A program made the position numbers and the translations under genes. Under the pieces are notes generated by a model. That model had not been told where the DNA came from. It saw only the letters and a program-made list of their open reading frames with translations, and did no database searches. From positions 1 to 7,944 of the forward strand of contig CAZBNU010000191.1 of NCBI GenBank assembly GCA_964493075.1: a DNA stretch of 7,944 nucleotides, read 5' to 3'. Shown one piece after another: positions 6,513 to 7,944 of this stretch. Each line of letters begins with the position of its first letter. Within the stretch, counting starts at the first letter, position 1. The DNA is from SLFT01 sp964493075 (GTDB lineage: Bacteria; Hydrogenedentota; Hydrogenedentia; Hydrogenedentales; CAITNO01).

Positions 6513-7040
6513 TTGCCTACGAAACAAAAAGAAGCAACCGTTGCTGAAATCAGGGAACTGATCAGCAACAACGACATTGCGATCATGACCCAGTATGTGG
6601 GGATGAACGTCGCCCAGGCGACCGATCTCCGCAAACAACTGCGGGAGTCAGGGACAAAGTTTAAGGTCTTCAAGAATACCTTGTCTCGCCTTGCCCTGCG
6701 CGAACTGGGAATTGAATCCGCTGCGGACATGATGGAAGGGCCCACTGCATGGGCTTTCTGTAAGGATCCGGTAGCACCCGCCAAAATCCTAAAGGAGTTT
6801 TCAAAGGAAGTACCCCTGGTCGCCATGCGTGGAGGTATCCTCAATGGAGTCCCCGTGAATGACGCTCAGTTGGCCGCCCTGGCCGAACTGCCCTCACGCG
6901 AACAACTCATCGCGCAGGTGGTCGGCACCATTGCCATGCCGCTACGCAACACCGTCGGCGTGCTCAGTGCACTGCCGCGTAATCTGGTCAACGCTCTTGA
7001 TCAGATTCGCAAACAGAAGGAAGAAGCCGAAGCGGCGTAG
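6513..7040 (+). CDS. rplJ: 50S ribosomal protein L10
   Basis: L10 forms the base of the ribosomal stalk: it binds 23S rRNA with L11 and carries the L7/L12 dimers that recruit translation factors. The 175-residue product, close to the usual 165-175, shows the family features: an N-terminal KQKEATVAEIRELI helix, the IAIMTQYVGMNVAQATDLRKQLRESG segment (split here by spacing between strand and helix), FKVFKNTLSRLAL (about 51-63), a GPTAWAF strand near 80, PAKILKEF, and a C-terminal helix LVNALDQIRKQKEEAEAA that would bind L12. Translation starts at TTG with a very strong ribosome site, a combination that fits a highly translated gene under leader control. It is 85 bases ahead of rplL. rplK-rplA are not upstream: a divergent sulfatase gene is there instead. 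Confidence 0.97.
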   Translation: MPTKQKEATVAEIRELISNNDIAIMTQYVGMNVAQATDLRKQLRESGTKFKVFKNTLSRLALRELGIESAADMMEGPTAWAFCKDPVAPAKILKEFSKEVPLVAMRGGILNGVPVNDAQLAALAELPSREQLIAQVVGTIAMPLRNTVGVLSALPRNLVNALDQIRKQKEEAEAA

Positions 7041-7082
7041 CCCAGGCTTTTATGTATTTTTTGTGTTTAACAACAAGTATTA

Positions 7083-7105
7083 TCGCCGACGCAGGTGCGC
7101 GGCGA
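7083..7105 (+). repeat. Stable hairpin in the rplJ-rplL spacer
   Basis: TCGCCG (7083-7088) pairs with CGGCGA (7100-7105), and after a bulged A, CGC (7090-7092) pairs with GCG (7097-7099) around an AGGT loop. There is no T run after it, so it is not an intrinsic terminator. It sits just before the rplL ribosome site (7112-7116) and could serve mRNA processing, stability or uncoupled rplL translation. Role inferred. Confidence 0.5.
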
Positions 7106-7125
7106 ATGAAAAAGGATAAACGAAA

Positions 7126-7515
7126 ATGTCTGAAAAATTGGATGCCATTATCAGCAGTATAGCTGACCTGACCGTACTTGAACTCAGTGAACTGGTCAAA
7201 GCCCTCGAAGAAAAATTCGGCGTGACCGCCGCCGCCCCCATGATGATGGGCGCTATGCCTGCCGGCGCAGGCGCTGCCGCTGAAGCCGAAGAAGAACCCA
7301 CCGAATTCGACGTCATTCTGAAGGACTTCGGTTCCCAGAAGATCGGCGTCATCAAGATCGTGAAAGACCAGACCGGACTTGGCCTGAAAGAAGCCAAAGA
7401 CCTCGTAGACAAAGCCCCCTCCACCATCAAGGAAAAGATCAGCAAGGAAGATGCTGAAAAACTGAAAGCTGCCCTCGAAGAAGCTGGCGCAACAGTAGAA
7501 GTCAAAGGCGCCTAA
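7126..7515 (+). CDS. rplL: 50S ribosomal protein L7/L12
   Basis: The stalk protein, present in several copies per ribosome, that recruits and stimulates the translational GTPases. All three parts are visible in 129 residues: the N-terminal dimerisation helices (DLTVLELSELVKALEEKFGV, about 14-33), a flexible Ala/Gly/Met-rich hinge (about 34-59), and the C-terminal factor-binding domain starting at EFDVIL, with the KIGVIKIVKDQTGLGLKEAK helix region and ending in EEAGATVEVK. AAGGA lies nine bases before the ATG. It is the second gene of the rplJL operon; a strong terminator follows, and rpoB is not next, unlike in most bacteria. Confidence 0.98.
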   Translation: MSEKLDAIISSIADLTVLELSELVKALEEKFGVTAAAPMMMGAMPAGAGAAAEAEEEPTEFDVILKDFGSQKIGVIKIVKDQTGLGLKEAKDLVDKAPSTIKEKISKEDAEKLKAALEEAGATVEVKGA

Positions 7516-7537
7516 TCAGCCCTTCCCTGAATTTTAT

Positions 7538-7580
7538 CGCCGCGCTCCCGTTGATTACGAGAGCGCGGCGTATTTTTTTT
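7538..7580 (+). terminator. Strong intrinsic terminator after rplL
   Basis: CGCCGCGCTC (7538-7547) and GAGCGCGGCG (7561-7570) form a perfect 10-bp GC-rich stem around a 13-base loop, followed by TA and eight T (7573-7580). It closes the rplJL unit and separates it from the next gene. Confidence 0.93.
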
Positions 7581-7613
7581 CCGACACACGATCCGTCTGA
7601 TCTGCCCGATCAT

Positions 7614-7643
7614 TTGGCGAACACATTATCAGTTGTGTATGAT
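7614..7643 (+). promoter_or_regulatory. Possible promoter for the acyltransferase-like gene
   Basis: TTGGCG (7614-7619) and TATGAT (7638-7643) are spaced by 18 bases, downstream of the rplL terminator and upstream of the GTG at 7679. The -10 box overlaps the 5' arm of a weak hairpin (7639-7661) that precedes five T. Confidence 0.4.
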
Positions 7644-7678
7644 TCCCTGAAAGGAAATCATTTTTTGGAAAAGGTCTT

Positions 7679-7944
7679 GTGAAAACACCAGCGTTGTCCT
7701 ATAAAATCGACATGGAACACCGCATTGCCTCGGTGGACCAATGTCGCGGGTTGTGCATCCTCCTGATGATCGGTGGCAATTTCGCGGGGAAGTTCGCCTT
7801 CATGCCGTGGATACTCACCCATCACCCGTACGGGTTCACCATTGCGGAAGTTTTCGGGCCAGTGTTTTTCCTCATGGTGGGATTCGGCTACCGCATGTCG
7901 TTCCTGCGACGCAAGGAACAGTATGGCCGGGATGCGGCGCAACG
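7679..7944 (+). CDS. Membrane acyltransferase-like protein (DUF5009 / heparan-glucosaminide acetyltransferase-like), 3' end cut
   Basis: The 88 readable residues begin at GTG and run off the window. RIASVDQCRG followed by a hydrophobic stretch, then MPWILTHHPYG, FTIAEVFGPVFFLMVGFGYRMSFLRR, is the N-terminal pattern of a multi-spanning membrane family related to heparan-alpha-glucosaminide N-acetyltransferase (DUF5009/DUF1624/YeiB-like). Two membrane segments are visible (about residues 26-43 and 56-75). In such proteins the conserved His near the second segment takes part in transmembrane acetyl transfer; HH here is the candidate. Family and activity are tentative because most of the protein is absent. 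The GTG has only a close AAGG (7671-7674); an in-frame ATG at 7712 is the alternative. It is separated from rplL by a terminator and probably has its own promoter. Confidence 0.65.
   Translation, partial: MKTPALSYKIDMEHRIASVDQCRGLCILLMIGGNFAGKFAFMPWILTHHPYGFTIAEVFGPVFFLMVGFGYRMSFLRRKEQYGRDAAQ

Noticed and set aside
6356..6844. Minus-strand open frame of 162 codons
   Set aside because: Antisense to rplJ and its leader; composition follows from the L10 codons.
7041..7082. T-rich stretch after rplJ as a terminator
   Set aside because: No stable hairpin precedes the T-rich bases at 7048-7062; the only strong stem in the spacer comes after them.
7658..7942. Minus-strand open frame of 94 codons at the window end
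   Set aside because: The plus strand of the same DNA reads as a coherent membrane protein with family motifs, so the minus frame is a shadow.

Overview
The window looks like a contig from an uncultured bacterium of the Planctomycetes / Lentisphaerae / Candidatus Hydrogenedentes type. The basis is the mix of gene families: several Tat-exported sugar-processing proteins, a type I sulfatase, a secreted peptidase ending in a dockerin-like repeat, and a TIM-barrel 'isomerase/epimerase' with an export signal. The phylum is inferred, not proven. A run of exactly 100 N at 4186-4285 shows that this is a scaffolded draft assembly.

Left part (9-2108, minus strand): a small orphan lipoprotein followed 30 bases later by a secreted M14 zinc carboxypeptidase (catalytic domain, transthyretin-like domain, dockerin-like repeat). 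They probably form one operon, read from a promoter near 2180. A divergent promoter near 2270 drives a monocistronic plus-strand gene (2330-3892). It encodes a Tat-exported protein with an L-fucose/L-arabinose isomerase-like fold and ends at a bidirectional terminator (3919-3950).

Middle (3967-6180, minus strand): a Tat-targeted formylglycine sulfatase, then a Tat-targeted sugar isomerase/epimerase-like TIM-barrel protein whose centre is lost in the assembly gap. Together with the FucI-like protein they suggest handling of sulfated or deoxy sugars outside the cytoplasm, but no substrate can be read from the sequence.

Right part (6273-7580, plus strand): a housekeeping island of rplJ and rplL only. 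It has its own extended -10 promoter, a recognisable L10 leader RNA with a predicted antiterminator/terminator switch, and a strong terminator after rplL. The usual neighbours (rplK-rplA upstream, rpoB-rpoC downstream) are absent. After it begins a membrane acyltransferase-like gene cut by the window end.

The most rewarding signals are the L10 leader attenuator with three mutually exclusive pairings, the isolation of rplJL, and a shared TGCTATACTT-type extended -10 element in front of both the ribosomal and the exported-enzyme genes. No tRNA, rRNA, CRISPR array, insertion sequence or phage gene was seen.
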